From Bradyrhizobium algeriense (GTDB lineage: Bacteria; Pseudomonadota; Alphaproteobacteria; Rhizobiales; Xanthobacteraceae), in contig NZ_JAZHRV010000001.1 of assembly GCF_036924595.1 (NCBI RefSeq), positions 5,394,001 to 5,458,000 of the forward strand: a stretch of 64,000 nucleotides of DNA, written 5' to 3'. The position numbers and the translations under genes were made by a program. How positions within the stretch are numbered: the first letter of the stretch is position 1; every line of letters starts with the position of its first letter. A model generated the notes under the pieces. It was not told the origin of the DNA. It did no database searches and worked only from the letters and a program-made list of their open reading frames with translations. Below are positions 18,976 to 28,316 of the stretch, piece by piece.

Positions 18976-21366
18976 ATGACATTCAAGAAGAAACGAGCGT
19001 TCCATTTCGGTGGAGCAAGCTGGCTATTGCTATGCGCGATGGCCGACGGCGCGCTGGCACAGGACGCAGCGCCATCCTCATCGACACAACTACCTGAAAT
19101 CACCGTGACGGCGCCGAGCCCGATTGTGCGGCGGCGAGCCGTTGTGCCTTCGCGCACGCCGGTGCGCGTCGCCCGCACCGCGCCCGGCCAAAACCGGCAA
19201 CGCGCGGCAGAACCGCAAGCCGCACCTGTCGCGGCCGCACCCCAGCAGGGCGTGCTCCCCATCGTCACCGATCAATTTGCGACGGTCACAGTGGTGCCGA
19301 ACGAGGAGATCCGCCGCCAAGGCACCGCCCAGCTTGGCGATCTCCTGTTCTCGAAGCCCGGCATTACCGGCTCCACCTTCGCGCCCGGTGCCGCGAGCCG
19401 GCCGATCATCCGGGGCCTCGACGTCAATCGCGTCGGCATCCTCGAGAACGGCACCAACGCTGGCGGCGCCTCGGATCTCGGCGAAGACCATTTCGTGCCG
19501 GTCGATCCACTGGCGACAAACCAGGTCGAAGTTATCCGCGGTCCGGCGGCGATGCGCTACGGATCGACATCGATCGGCGGCGTCGTCAGCGCAACCAACA
19601 ATCGCATCCCGGACGCCCTGCCAACATGCGCGGCCGCACCGTTCCAGACCTACGGACTGCCGGCGAAAGCGCCGCTCGCAAGCGTGGGACCGCCTTCCTG
19701 CGTCACGGTCGAAACCCGAACGGCCGTCAATTCGGTCGCTCGCGGTGTCGATGGCGGCATCCTGATCGATGCCGGCGGTGGCAATTTCGCTGTTCATGCC
19801 GACGCCTATGGCCGCAAGGCCAGCGATTACAGCATTCCGGGCTATCCGTATTTGTTCGACCAGACCCGCCCGGTCAACGGCCGGCAGCCGAATTCGGCGA
19901 TGCAGGCGGCTGGTGCATCGATTGGCGGCTCCTACATCTTCGATGGCGGATTTATCGGCGCGGCGATCACGCAGAACGACACGCTCTATCGGATTCCCGG
20001 CATCGACGGCGCCGATCACCAGACCCGCATCGACGCGCGCCAAACCAAATTCACGGCCAAGGGCGAATACCGGCCCGATGCAGCGGCGATCGATGCCGTC
20101 AGATTCTGGGCGGGCGCGACCAACTACAAGCACGACGAGATCGGACTGGCCGATCCCGCCGACCTCTCGTCCCTCGGCGTGCGGCAGAGCTTCACGAACA
20201 AGGAGCAGGAAGGGCGCGTCGAGGTGCAGATGGCCCCGTTCAACGCGCGGTTTGCCGCCGTCACGACAGCATTCGGCCTTCAGGCCGGCCATCAGGAACT
20301 GACGGCGCCGAGTCCGGACGATCCAACCAGCCCGCTCAACGGGTTGTTTGATCCTAACAAGAATAACAGGGTCGCCGGCTACGTCTTCAACGAGTTCAAG
20401 TTCTCTGACTCAACCAAGGCGCAGATCGCCGGCCGTATCGAGCATGTCAGTCTCAGCGGAACAACGCCGGCATTCATTCCGGAGCTGTTCGACCTCAACG
20501 TCGACCCTGCGGCCATTGGTCCTGCCACACCGCGCAACCTGAACTTCACGCCGAAAAGTGTGAGCGTCGGTCTGCTCCAGGATTTGCCATGGGGTCTTGT
20601 CGCAAGTATTACCGCCCAATACGTCGAGCGCGCGCCCAAGCCGGCCGAACTGTTTTCACGCGGCGCGCACGATGCGACCGCCACGTTCGATATCGGCAAT
20701 CCCAATCTCGGCATCGAAACCGCCAAATCGATCGAGATCGGATTACGACGCGCGACCGGACCATTGAGGTTCGAAGCAACCGCTTACTACACCAAGTTCA
20801 ATGGTTTCATTTACCGCCGTCTCACAGGCAATACCTGCGAAGATGTCGCTTGCGTCGGTCCCGCGGACCCGGCTTTTCCGCTCGAGCTGAACCAGGCGAT
20901 CTATTCGCAGCGCGACGCCACCTTCCGTGGCGGCGAATTCCAGAGCCAGTTGGACGTCGGGCCGCTCTACGGCGGCATCTGGGGCGTCGAGAACCAGTTC
21001 GATGTGGTGCGCGCGACCTTCAACGATGGCACCAATGTTCCGCGAATTCCGCCGGTGCGAGTCGGCGGCGGCCTGTTCTGGCGCGATGCCAATTGGCTGA
21101 CGCGGATCAACCTGCTGCACGCCTTCGCTCAGAACGACACCGCCCCGATCGGCGAGACGCCAACCGCAGGCTACAACCTGTTGAAGGCGGAGGTCAGCTA
21201 CAAGACCAAGCTCGATCCTTCCTGGTTCGGCGCACGCGAGATGATGGTCGGCCTCGTCGGCAACAACCTGTTGAACGAGAACATCCGCAATTCGACTTCC
21301 TTCAACAAGGACCAGGTCTTGCTGCCGGGCATCGGCGTGCGCGCGTTTGCCAATCTGAAGTTCTAG
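18976..21366 (+). CDS. TonB-dependent outer-membrane receptor, probably for zinc (ZnuD-like)
   Basis: 796 aa: signal peptide (about 1-28, cleaved near ALAQ), a TonB-box-like PEITVTAP, a proline/arginine-rich stretch, then the plug (VVPNEEIRRQGTAQLGDLLFSKPGITGSTF; VEVIRGPAAMRYGS) and a 22-strand-type barrel ending in phenylalanine (FANLKF). The plug-to-barrel region contains two cysteines that could close a surface loop (about residues 216 and 235). Placed behind a Zur-type box with DUF2946 and opposite zigA, it most likely imports a zinc chelate under zinc limitation. Substrate is inferred from context only. Confidence 0.85.
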   Translation: MTFKKKRAFHFGGASWLLLCAMADGALAQDAAPSSSTQLPEITVTAPSPIVRRRAVVPSRTPVRVARTAPGQNRQRAAEPQAAPVAAAPQQGVLPIVTDQFATVTVVPNEEIRRQGTAQLGDLLFSKPGITGSTFAPGAASRPIIRGLDVNRVGILENGTNAGGASDLGEDHFVPVDPLATNQVEVIRGPAAMRYGSTSIGGVVSATNNRIPDALPTCAAAPFQTYGLPAKAPLASVGPPSCVTVETRTAVNSVARGVDGGILIDAGGGNFAVHADAYGRKASDYSIPGYPYLFDQTRPVNGRQPNSAMQAAGASIGGSYIFDGGFIGAAITQNDTLYRIPGIDGADHQTRIDARQTKFTAKGEYRPDAAAIDAVRFWAGATNYKHDEIGLADPADLSSLGVRQSFTNKEQEGRVEVQMAPFNARFAAVTTAFGLQAGHQELTAPSPDDPTSPLNGLFDPNKNNRVAGYVFNEFKFSDSTKAQIAGRIEHVSLSGTTPAFIPELFDLNVDPAAIGPATPRNLNFTPKSVSVGLLQDLPWGLVASITAQYVERAPKPAELFSRGAHDATATFDIGNPNLGIETAKSIEIGLRRATGPLRFEATAYYTKFNGFIYRRLTGNTCEDVACVGPADPAFPLELNQAIYSQRDATFRGGEFQSQLDVGPLYGGIWGVENQFDVVRATFNDGTNVPRIPPVRVGGGLFWRDANWLTRINLLHAFAQNDTAPIGETPTAGYNLLKAEVSYKTKLDPSWFGAREMMVGLVGNNLLNENIRNSTSFNKDQVLLPGIGVRAFANLKF

Positions 21367-21493
21367 GTCAGGCGCTGACGGGTGGCGTTGGCTGGTGGTA
21401 CCAGCTAACGTCGGCATGGATGGCGGTGGATACCGGATTATCGCACCGTTGAAGGATATGCCTTGCCCGATGCGAGTTGACGAACACGGATAG

Positions 21494-23287
21494 ATGCCCT
21501 CGCCGATCAACATTCCCGTCTACAGCGATGCCCTCGTCCTGCTCGGCACTGCGGGCATCGTCATTCCATTGGTGCGCCGGTTCGGCTTCAATCCCGTCCT
21601 CGGCTATCTCGTAGCGGGCGCGATCCTCGGTCCCCTGGGGCTTGGTACGTTTATCGGCCAATTCCCGTTCCTGTACTGGTTCACCGTGGTTGACGCCAAG
21701 AACGTCGCCGGTATCGCCGAGCTCGGCGTCGTGTTCCTGCTGTTCCTGATCGGCCTGGAACTGTCCTATGAGCGGTTGAAGACGATGCGCCGCCTGGTTT
21801 TCGGACTGGGCAGCCTGCAGATCGTGTTCTCCGCAGCCGCCATCGGCGCAGCCGTGATCCTTGCGGGCGGCAAACCGCCGGTGCCGCTCATCATCGGTGC
21901 CTGCCTGGCGCTGTCGTCGACCGCCATCGTCGTCGAGGTGCTTTCCAGGCAGGGACGGCTGACCACGACCGCTGGCCGCGCCAGCTTCGCGATCCTGCTG
22001 GCGCAGGACCTGGCGGTGGCGCCGCTCCTGCTGTTCATCTCGATTTTCGGCACCGGCGAATCCGGTTCGGTTGCCGGCACACTCGCGCTGGCGCTCGCCA
22101 ACGCCGCCATCGCGCTCGGCGTGATCGTCGTCGCCGGCCGCGTGGTGATGCGGCCGCTGTTCCGTCTGGTCGCATCCGTGGGCATGAGCGACCTGTTCGT
22201 GGCCACCACGCTGTTCGTGATCGTCGCAGCCGGGGTGGCCGCCGCCGCGGCCGGCTTCTCGATGGCGCTTGGCGCCTTCATCGCCGGCCTGCTGCTCGCC
22301 GAGACCGAATTCCGCAAGGCGATCGAGACGGCCATCGATCCTTTCAAGGGACTCCTGCTGGGCCTGTTCTTTTTTACGGTCGGCATGAACATCGACTTCC
22401 GCGAGCTTGCCCGCGATCCCGTTTGGCTGCTTGGAAGCGCCGCCGCGCTCGTTGCCGTGAAATCCATTATCCTCATCGCCCTTGCCCGGCTGTTTCGCCT
22501 TTCCTGGCGAGCGTCCATCGAAACCGGCCTCCTGCTCGGCCCGGGCGGCGAGTTCGCCTTCGTCGCGATCGGCATGGCGACGACGCTTGGCCTAATCGAT
22601 GCCAAGGTGTCGAGCTTCACGGTCGCGCTGACGTCGCTGACCATGCTGCTCATTCCTGCGCTTGCCCATGTGGCGCGGCGGCTGGCGCCAATGATACGCG
22701 AAGACAAGCCGCTCGATCCCGAACTGACCGTTGCACCAAGCGGAGGCGCCAACCATGCCATCGTGATCGGACATGGCCGGGTGGGACAGGTCGTCTGCTC
22801 CATGCTCGATCGGCACAAATTCCAGTACATTGCCGTCGATAATGACGCCGCAGCCGTACCGGAGCAGCGTCGGCAGGGACGCACCGTTTATTACGGTGAT
22901 GCGACCAATCCGGAGTTTTTGAAGAGCTGCGGCCTCATGGAGGCCGCTGCGGTCATCGTCACCATCGGCGAAGCCAAGGGCATCGACGAAATCGTAGCCC
23001 AGGTCCGCGCGCTCAGGGCAGATATGCTGGTGGTGTCGCGCGCCCGCGACGCGGAGCATGCGCGGCATCTCTATCAGATCGGCGTCACCGACGCCGTGCC
23101 GGAGACCATCGAAGCAAGCTTGTTGTTGTCAGAAGCAGCCCTGATCGGCCTCGGCATGGCAATGGGGCTGGTCGTCGCGTCCATCCACGAAAAGCGCGAG
23201 GAATTCCGGCACGAATTGCAGCAGGCCGCGGGAGGTACCCGGCCTGCCGGAGAGACGGCCGGCGTCAAACGAAAGCCGCCGCGCTGA
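21494..23287 (+). CDS. Monovalent cation:proton antiporter-2 (KefB/KefC-type)
   Basis: 597 aa. Residues 1-390 carry about 12 membrane helices of the Na/H exchanger fold (GYLVAGAILGPLGLGTF; SMALGAFIAGLLLAETEFR). Residues about 415-540 form a TrkA-N/RCK NAD-binding domain (AIVIGHGRVGQVVCSMLD; VYYGDATNPEFL). Potassium-efflux or Na/H exchange gated by the nucleotide domain. No ancillary KefF-type flavoprotein is adjacent. 127 bases from the TonB receptor, without a visible Zur box. Confidence 0.92.
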   Translation: MPSPINIPVYSDALVLLGTAGIVIPLVRRFGFNPVLGYLVAGAILGPLGLGTFIGQFPFLYWFTVVDAKNVAGIAELGVVFLLFLIGLELSYERLKTMRRLVFGLGSLQIVFSAAAIGAAVILAGGKPPVPLIIGACLALSSTAIVVEVLSRQGRLTTTAGRASFAILLAQDLAVAPLLLFISIFGTGESGSVAGTLALALANAAIALGVIVVAGRVVMRPLFRLVASVGMSDLFVATTLFVIVAAGVAAAAAGFSMALGAFIAGLLLAETEFRKAIETAIDPFKGLLLGLFFFTVGMNIDFRELARDPVWLLGSAAALVAVKSIILIALARLFRLSWRASIETGLLLGPGGEFAFVAIGMATTLGLIDAKVSSFTVALTSLTMLLIPALAHVARRLAPMIREDKPLDPELTVAPSGGANHAIVIGHGRVGQVVCSMLDRHKFQYIAVDNDAAAVPEQRRQGRTVYYGDATNPEFLKSCGLMEAAAVIVTIGEAKGIDEIVAQVRALRADMLVVSRARDAEHARHLYQIGVTDAVPETIEASLLLSEAALIGLGMAMGLVVASIHEKREEFRHELQQAAGGTRPAGETAGVKRKPPR

Positions 23288-23316
23288 CCTGAGAACGCCC
23301 CCGCCGATGCGCTACG

Positions 23317-23829
23317 CTACCGCGCCTTGTTCCAGTCCGGCCGGATATCGCCGGAGACACCGTCGAAGGCGCCCTCGACCAGTTCCGCCACCAGGAGGCG
23401 GCTGTAATCGACGGGGCCCGGCATGATCACGCGTCCCTTCGGCACCACCTTGAAGCCGACGCGACTGTAATAGGGCTCGTCGCCGACCAGGATGACCAGG
23501 CGATGGCCCTTGGCCTTGGCGTCCCGCAGCGAGCGATCGAGCAGCATGCGGCCGACGCCGCGCTTTCGGAACGGCGGCTCGACCGTCAACGGCCCGAGCA
23601 TCAGCGCCGGCGTGTCGCCGATGCAGATCGGCAATTGCCGTACCGAGCCGACCAGCAATGTGCCGATCCGCGCCGTGAACGACAACTCAAGCAGGTGATC
23701 GACATGCTCGCGCAGGCGGTAGGCGCTCAGCACGAAACGGCCAGGACCGAATGTGCGCTCGTGCAGGCGTTCGATCGCTTGCGCGTCCTTTGGAGTTTCA
23801 GCCAGTATGGTGACGTCAAGTTCGCTCAT
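23317..23829 (-). CDS. GNAT family N-acetyltransferase
   Basis: 170 aa. Acetyl-CoA loop VEPPFRKRGVGRMLLDRSLRDAKAKG at about residues 83-107 and the GDEPYYSRVGFK motif of the YhbS-like branch. Substrate unknown. Lies 69 bases downstream of the GT2 gene on the same strand. Confidence 0.88.
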   Translation of the reverse strand: MSELDVTILAETPKDAQAIERLHERTFGPGRFVLSAYRLREHVDHLLELSFTARIGTLLVGSVRQLPICIGDTPALMLGPLTVEPPFRKRGVGRMLLDRSLRDAKAKGHRLVILVGDEPYYSRVGFKVVPKGRVIMPGPVDYSRLLVAELVEGAFDGVSGDIRPDWNKAR

Positions 23830-23897
23830 GATGGGGCGCGGGATAGCATCTGGCGGCGGCGCGGTCCATTGCCGGCGGCGGCAATCCCCGTATTGCC

Positions 23898-24833
23898 TTA
23901 ATCCCTTTTGATGGCCGGCTGGGACAGGTAGGCCAGCAGCTTCATCTCCCGGCGGCCGCGCGTCACCGTGTCCAGCACCAGCCCCGAAGATACCGACAGC
24001 ACCGCCACGATCATCAGACCCATCGACAGCACGGCTGTCGGCAGCCGCGGCACGACACCTTCCTCGAGAAAGGTGACGACCACGGGGATCGCGAGGCCGA
24101 TCGAGATCAGCATCAGGAAGATGCCGATGACCGTGAAAAATCGCAGCGGCTTTTCCGACCGGTACAGCTTCAGGATGGTGCCGAGAATCCGGAAACCGTC
24201 GCGCCAGGTGTTCAGCTTGCTGAACGAGCCCTCGGGGCGGGCATAATAAGGCGTCTCGATCTCCACCACCGGCAGCGCCAGTTCGAGCGCGTGCACACTG
24301 AGCTCGGTTTCGATCTCGAAACCGTCTGACAGCACCGGAAAGGATTTGACGAAGCGGCGCGAGAACACGCGGTAGCCCGAAAGGATATCCTTGAACGCCT
24401 GGCCGAACACCGTGGAAAGGAAGCTCGTCAGCATCCAGTTGCCGGTGCGGTGGCCGGGCCGGTAGGCGGCGACCGACTGATCGATGCGAAAGCCCACCAC
24501 CATGTCGAGGTGGTCGTTGACCAGCGCATCGATCATGCGCGGTGCGCTCTGCGCGTCATAGGTCGCGTCGCCATCGACCAGCACATAGACGTCGGCATCG
24601 ACATCGGCGAACATGCGGCGCACCACATGCCCCTTGCCCTGGCGGCGCTCGCTGCGCACGATAGCGCCGGCTCCGCGCGCCACCTCGACGGTGCGGTCCC
24701 TGGAATTATTGTCGTAGACGAAAATCTCAGCCGTCGGCAGCGCCTTGCGGAAGTCGGAGACCACGGTGGCGACCGCGGCTTCCTCATTGAAGCACGGCAC
24801 CAGAACCGCAATCCGCAGCGCAGGTCCCGTCAT
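23898..24833 (-). CDS. Family 2 glycosyltransferase (dolichol-phosphate-mannose-synthase type)
   Basis: 311 aa. GT-A domain in residues 1-230: IAVLVPCFNEEAAVATVV, VYDNNSRDRT, and the metal-binding VDGDATYDAQ; then two C-terminal membrane helices (about 237-260 and 272-294). Such enzymes move a sugar from a nucleotide sugar to polyprenyl phosphate. 46 bases after the polytopic membrane protein gene that could use the lipid-linked sugar. Confidence 0.9.
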   Translation of the reverse strand: MTGPALRIAVLVPCFNEEAAVATVVSDFRKALPTAEIFVYDNNSRDRTVEVARGAGAIVRSERRQGKGHVVRRMFADVDADVYVLVDGDATYDAQSAPRMIDALVNDHLDMVVGFRIDQSVAAYRPGHRTGNWMLTSFLSTVFGQAFKDILSGYRVFSRRFVKSFPVLSDGFEIETELSVHALELALPVVEIETPYYARPEGSFSKLNTWRDGFRILGTILKLYRSEKPLRFFTVIGIFLMLISIGLAIPVVVTFLEEGVVPRLPTAVLSMGLMIVAVLSVSSGLVLDTVTRGRREMKLLAYLSQPAIKRD

Positions 24834-24879
24834 CGCACGCTCACCGAATTAAATCCGTCCATGGCGCGTCATACCGCAA

Positions 24880-26031
24880 TCAGGCGTTGGCCGGTTGAGG
24901 GAAGGCCGCACCTTCGGCGGCCCGTTCGCCGCGCAGATCGAGCGTTGCGAACAGCAAAGTCCAGAGCGAGACCATGTCGATCGGAATGATATAATATGGC
25001 GTAAATATCGGATGGGTCATGAAGAAAATCGCGTTCACGGCGATGTTTGCCGCGACCAGAATTGCAACGCGTTTGGCGCGCCCCTGATCGAAGCGCCACA
25101 GCCAGGCAGTCCATGCGGCGGATATCGCCAGCAAGGTAAACTGCACGTCAACGAGATAGCTTAACAGGACACTTGTACTCAGCTCCGGCGGCACGGCGTC
25201 GACGCTGCCATAGGTCGTCGCAAACGGACTTCCCGCATTGATCGCATTCGCAATCAGCGTCGGAGCCATTCCGAGCACGAACGCGACGCCGAATAAGAGT
25301 CCTTGCAGGAATGTGTCCCTGCTCCGCGCCAGCGCGAAGGCGCCAGCAAGGTAGAGGCAGTACCCCGCCGCTAGAAACACGTTGGGCAAGCGGAAATTGA
25401 CGGAGAGCCCGATCAGCAGCCCGACCAGCGCCAGCAAGACCAGCCGGCGCCGCGGCCCGTCGATGAAGATCTTCGCCGTTAGAAAACCGGCCAGCGCGCA
25501 TACAATCATGGTCGGCGCCATCGAATAGCTGGCCTTGGTCGGATTGATCATCAGATAGATCGCGCAGTCGCCGAACGCGGCAACCAGTATCAGCCGGTAA
25601 AGCGTAGACGCATAGGTCATGGCGAGAAGCGAAAAACCAACTGCGACGATCGACGTTAATACGTAGAGCGGGGCCACCCGAAATCCAGCAGGAAACAGCG
25701 AGAGGACAAAGCCGGTCCCCGGCGGATACTGCAGCACATGCTTGTCCACCGCCGGAATGAAGGGGTGGCAGGGAGCACGCTTCACGTCATGCCATTCCGC
25801 GTAGCCGATCGCCTTCAGGCCGTTCTTGAGGTAATGATCGTCATCGAAGGTGACGTCGGTATCGATGCCGCGGAGCCCGAACCTCTCGAACAGATGCGCC
25901 TGCCGCAAGTAGCAGATGTCGTCATAGACGCCGCGGCTCTCGCTCCAGCGCGAAATGTTCCAGACGTTGCTGGCCAGCACCACCAGGAAGCCGATGGCGC
26001 AAAGCAACTTCAGGATCCCCATCCTGCCCAT
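24880..26031 (-). CDS. Polytopic membrane protein, GT-C-like
   Basis: 383 aa from ATG 26031 (the frame is open to 26193, but the extension is arginine-rich and not hydrophobic). About nine to ten membrane helices. A lumenal/periplasmic loop after the first helix contains TDVTFDDDHYLKNG and a PPGTGFVLSLFPAGF segment, resembling the first loop of GT-C glycosyltransferases or a DUF2029-type mannosyltransferase. Adjacent GT2 and Nudix genes fit a lipid-linked glycosylation group. Identity not certain. Confidence 0.72.
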   Translation of the reverse strand: MGRMGILKLLCAIGFLVVLASNVWNISRWSESRGVYDDICYLRQAHLFERFGLRGIDTDVTFDDDHYLKNGLKAIGYAEWHDVKRAPCHPFIPAVDKHVLQYPPGTGFVLSLFPAGFRVAPLYVLTSIVAVGFSLLAMTYASTLYRLILVAAFGDCAIYLMINPTKASYSMAPTMIVCALAGFLTAKIFIDGPRRRLVLLALVGLLIGLSVNFRLPNVFLAAGYCLYLAGAFALARSRDTFLQGLLFGVAFVLGMAPTLIANAINAGSPFATTYGSVDAVPPELSTSVLLSYLVDVQFTLLAISAAWTAWLWRFDQGRAKRVAILVAANIAVNAIFFMTHPIFTPYYIIPIDMVSLWTLLFATLDLRGERAAEGAAFPQPANA

Positions 26032-26095
26032 GTCGAACCCCGCCCCGTTTCTCCGCTTCCATTCGTTGCAGGCGCGGCAAGCAACCAGGCTGACG

Positions 26096-26581
26096 TCACC
26101 GCCACGTCGCGATCGGCGCCACGCCGTCAAGTACCTCCGCGATTCGCAGGCGCGTGCCCCTGGTCGTCTCGGCCGGCAGCGCACCCGCCGCATAGAACCC
26201 GCACTCGACGATCTCGTAGTTGGGCTCCGGCAAGCGGTCTTGCCGGAATTGCCTGACTATATAGACCGCAACATGGTCGCGGCGCGACACGTGGGCGTTG
26301 AGGAACAGGCCGTGTAAAACCGGCTCCCCGGTCAGTTCGATCCGCCCCTCTTCCGCTAATTCCCGCCGCAGGGCTTCGAGAAAGGTTTCGCCGACCTCAA
26401 CCCCGCCGCCCGGCAGGTGCCAGCCGGCGACATAGCTGTGCCTGACCAGGAACACCTTGTCGCCGTCGAGCACGACGCCGCGGACCCCGAGCGTCATGCC
26501 GCGGGCCATCCGCCAATAGAGGTGGAAGGCCCGCCGCAATTGCGGTTCGAGACGTTTTCGCAAGTGCTGCAGCGCCGTCAC
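26096..26581 (-). CDS. Nudix hydrolase
   Basis: 161 aa. Nudix box GGGVEVGETFLEALRRELAEEGRIEL at about residues 58-82, preceded by VFLVRHSYVAGWHLPGGG. The N-terminus is a basic amphipathic helix (TALQHLRKRLEPQLRRAFHLYWR) that may sit on the membrane. Possibly an NDP-sugar pyrophosphohydrolase given the GT2/GT-C neighbours; substrate not established. Divergent from the metallophosphoesterase gene. Confidence 0.85.
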   Translation of the reverse strand: MTALQHLRKRLEPQLRRAFHLYWRMARGMTLGVRGVVLDGDKVFLVRHSYVAGWHLPGGGVEVGETFLEALRRELAEEGRIELTGEPVLHGLFLNAHVSRRDHVAVYIVRQFRQDRLPEPNYEIVECGFYAAGALPAETTRGTRLRIAEVLDGVAPIATWR

Positions 26582-26676
26582 GCAAACCTCGGATGGACAG
26601 CTATCACGTTTGATCCTTATATCGCCGGTATGATCGTGCGACGGCTCTATATCACAGCGGGTGCGGCGGAGCGCGG

Positions 26677-27567
26677 ATGACCGATACCTTCACGCTGGCG
26701 CATCTGTCCGATCCGCATCTGCCGCCCCTGCCCAAGGCGCAGCTTCGCGATCTCGCGGGAAAGCGTGCGCTGGGCTATCTCAACTGGACCCGCAACCGCC
26801 ATAAATATCACCGCCGCGAGGTGCTGGACGCGCTGGTCGCCGACATGCAGGCGCAGCGGCCGGACCACGTCGCGGTGACCGGCGATCTCGTCAACCTGGC
26901 GCTAGAGGCCGAATTCACCCCGGCCCAGGCCTGGCTCGAAAGCGTCGGCACGCCGGAGGATGTCACCATCGTGCCCGGCAATCACGACGCCTATGTGTGG
27001 GCAACGCGGCATCATTTCGCCGGCACGTTCGACAAATATGTGCGCGGTGATGCCGAGGCGGACGACACGCGGTTTCCATTCGTGCGGCGACGCGGCCCGC
27101 TGGCGCTGATCGGGGTGTCCTCGGCGGTGCCGACGCTGCCATTGATGGCAACCGGCCGGCTCGGCCGCGCGCAGCTCGATGCGCTCGATCGCCATCTGGC
27201 GCAGATGTCCGCCGATGACGCGTTCCGGGTGCTGCTGGTGCATCATCCCCTGCAGTCGAGTTCGCGGATGAAGCGGCTGACCGATTCGAAGGCTCTCCGT
27301 GCGGTATTGAAGCGGCACGGCGTGGAGTTGGTCCTGCACGGGCACGATCACATCCATTCGACGATGTGGCTCGAAGGCGCCGATCGCCAGATTCCCGCGG
27401 TCGGTGTGCCGTCGGCGTCGGCGCTGGCACACCGGCATTATCCGGCCGCGGCGTATAATCTGTTTTCGATCACGCGCGACGGCAACCAATGGCGCTGCGT
27501 GCAGACCGTGCGCGCCATCGACGCCGACTTCCGCGTCAAGCAGATCAAGCAGGCGACGCTGCTCTAG
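26677..27567 (+). CDS. Calcineurin-like metallophosphoesterase (cyclic-nucleotide phosphodiesterase type)
   Basis: 296 aa. Binuclear metal motifs: LSDPHLP (residues 10-16), TGDLVN (about 67-72), PGNHDAY (about 103-109), HHP near 190, and LHGHDHIHS near 222. The arrangement matches the CpdA/3',5'-cyclic nucleotide phosphodiesterase branch; substrate untested. Ends 8 bases before the convergent GRDP-like gene. Confidence 0.88.
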   Translation: MTDTFTLAHLSDPHLPPLPKAQLRDLAGKRALGYLNWTRNRHKYHRREVLDALVADMQAQRPDHVAVTGDLVNLALEAEFTPAQAWLESVGTPEDVTIVPGNHDAYVWATRHHFAGTFDKYVRGDAEADDTRFPFVRRRGPLALIGVSSAVPTLPLMATGRLGRAQLDALDRHLAQMSADDAFRVLLVHHPLQSSSRMKRLTDSKALRAVLKRHGVELVLHGHDHIHSTMWLEGADRQIPAVGVPSASALAHRHYPAAAYNLFSITRDGNQWRCVQTVRAIDADFRVKQIKQATLL

Positions 27568-27575
27568 CGAAATCT

Positions 27576-28310
27576 TCAATCCCCGCCGCCGCAGCCGCCG
27601 CCCCCGTCGCCTCCACCACCGCCGTCTCCGCCGCTATCACCGCTTGCGTCGCTGCCGGTATCGCCAAACCCGTCCGAGCTACCGTCGAACGACGTATCTG
27701 CGAAATCGCCACCACAATACGCCGCACCGCTGCCGTTCTTGCGCAGCTCTTCGCAGTCGGGGTGATAGACGAACCCGTTTGCAATATTGAGTTTGCTGTC
27801 GAGCGCAAACAACAGCGGCAGGCGCGTCGGACGGACCGGATCGATGTTCTCGTACTTGCAGCAATACCACCAGACACGGCGCAGGCCTTCGTTGCTCTTG
27901 CGATGCTCGCTGAGGACGACGGCGGGGGTGTGGTGGAGGAAGCCGCCGAAGGCGCGGCGGCAGAACGCGTCGTAGTCGCGCGTGTACAGGATGAATTCGT
28001 GCCAGAGGTCGTCGGCGACTTGCGAGGGCATCGAGACGTGGCGCTTGCCGCTCATCAGATAGGCAAGGAAAAACTGCCGGAGGCCGCGCGAGACCAGCGC
28101 GCTGTCCTTGCGCGCAAAGCCGGGATGATGCTTCTCCAGCCGCTCGAGCAGCCCGCGCGGCCAGTGAAAGGTGCGGATGAATTCGGCGCGGCGCAGCGTG
28201 CGCCACTTGCCGTACAGCCAGGAGGTTCCGAACAGCGCGCCGACAAGCAGGGCGAACAACGGTATGGATGAAGCGGCTGCCACGATGCCCCCGAATGCCT
28301 GAGCCGCCAA
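27576..28310 (-). CDS. GRDP-like protein with Gly/Asp-rich C-terminal tail
   Basis: 244 aa. One membrane helix (about 12-34), then a cytoplasmic domain with ADDLWHEFILYTRDYDAFCRRAFGGFLHH (about 95-123), the W-H...C...HH pattern of the glycine-rich-domain-containing-protein-like family (PF07173 type), a paired cysteine WWYCCKYE, and HPDCEEL. The last about 45 residues are Gly/Ser/Asp repeats ending GGGCGGGD. Function unknown; the conserved His/Cys residues may bind metal (inference). Confidence 0.7.
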   Translation of the reverse strand: MAAQAFGGIVAAASSIPLFALLVGALFGTSWLYGKWRTLRRAEFIRTFHWPRGLLERLEKHHPGFARKDSALVSRGLRQFFLAYLMSGKRHVSMPSQVADDLWHEFILYTRDYDAFCRRAFGGFLHHTPAVVLSEHRKSNEGLRRVWWYCCKYENIDPVRPTRLPLLFALDSKLNIANGFVYHPDCEELRKNGSGAAYCGGDFADTSFDGSSDGFGDTGSDASGDSGGDGGGGGDGGGGCGGGD

Positions 28311-28316
28311 CTCTGG

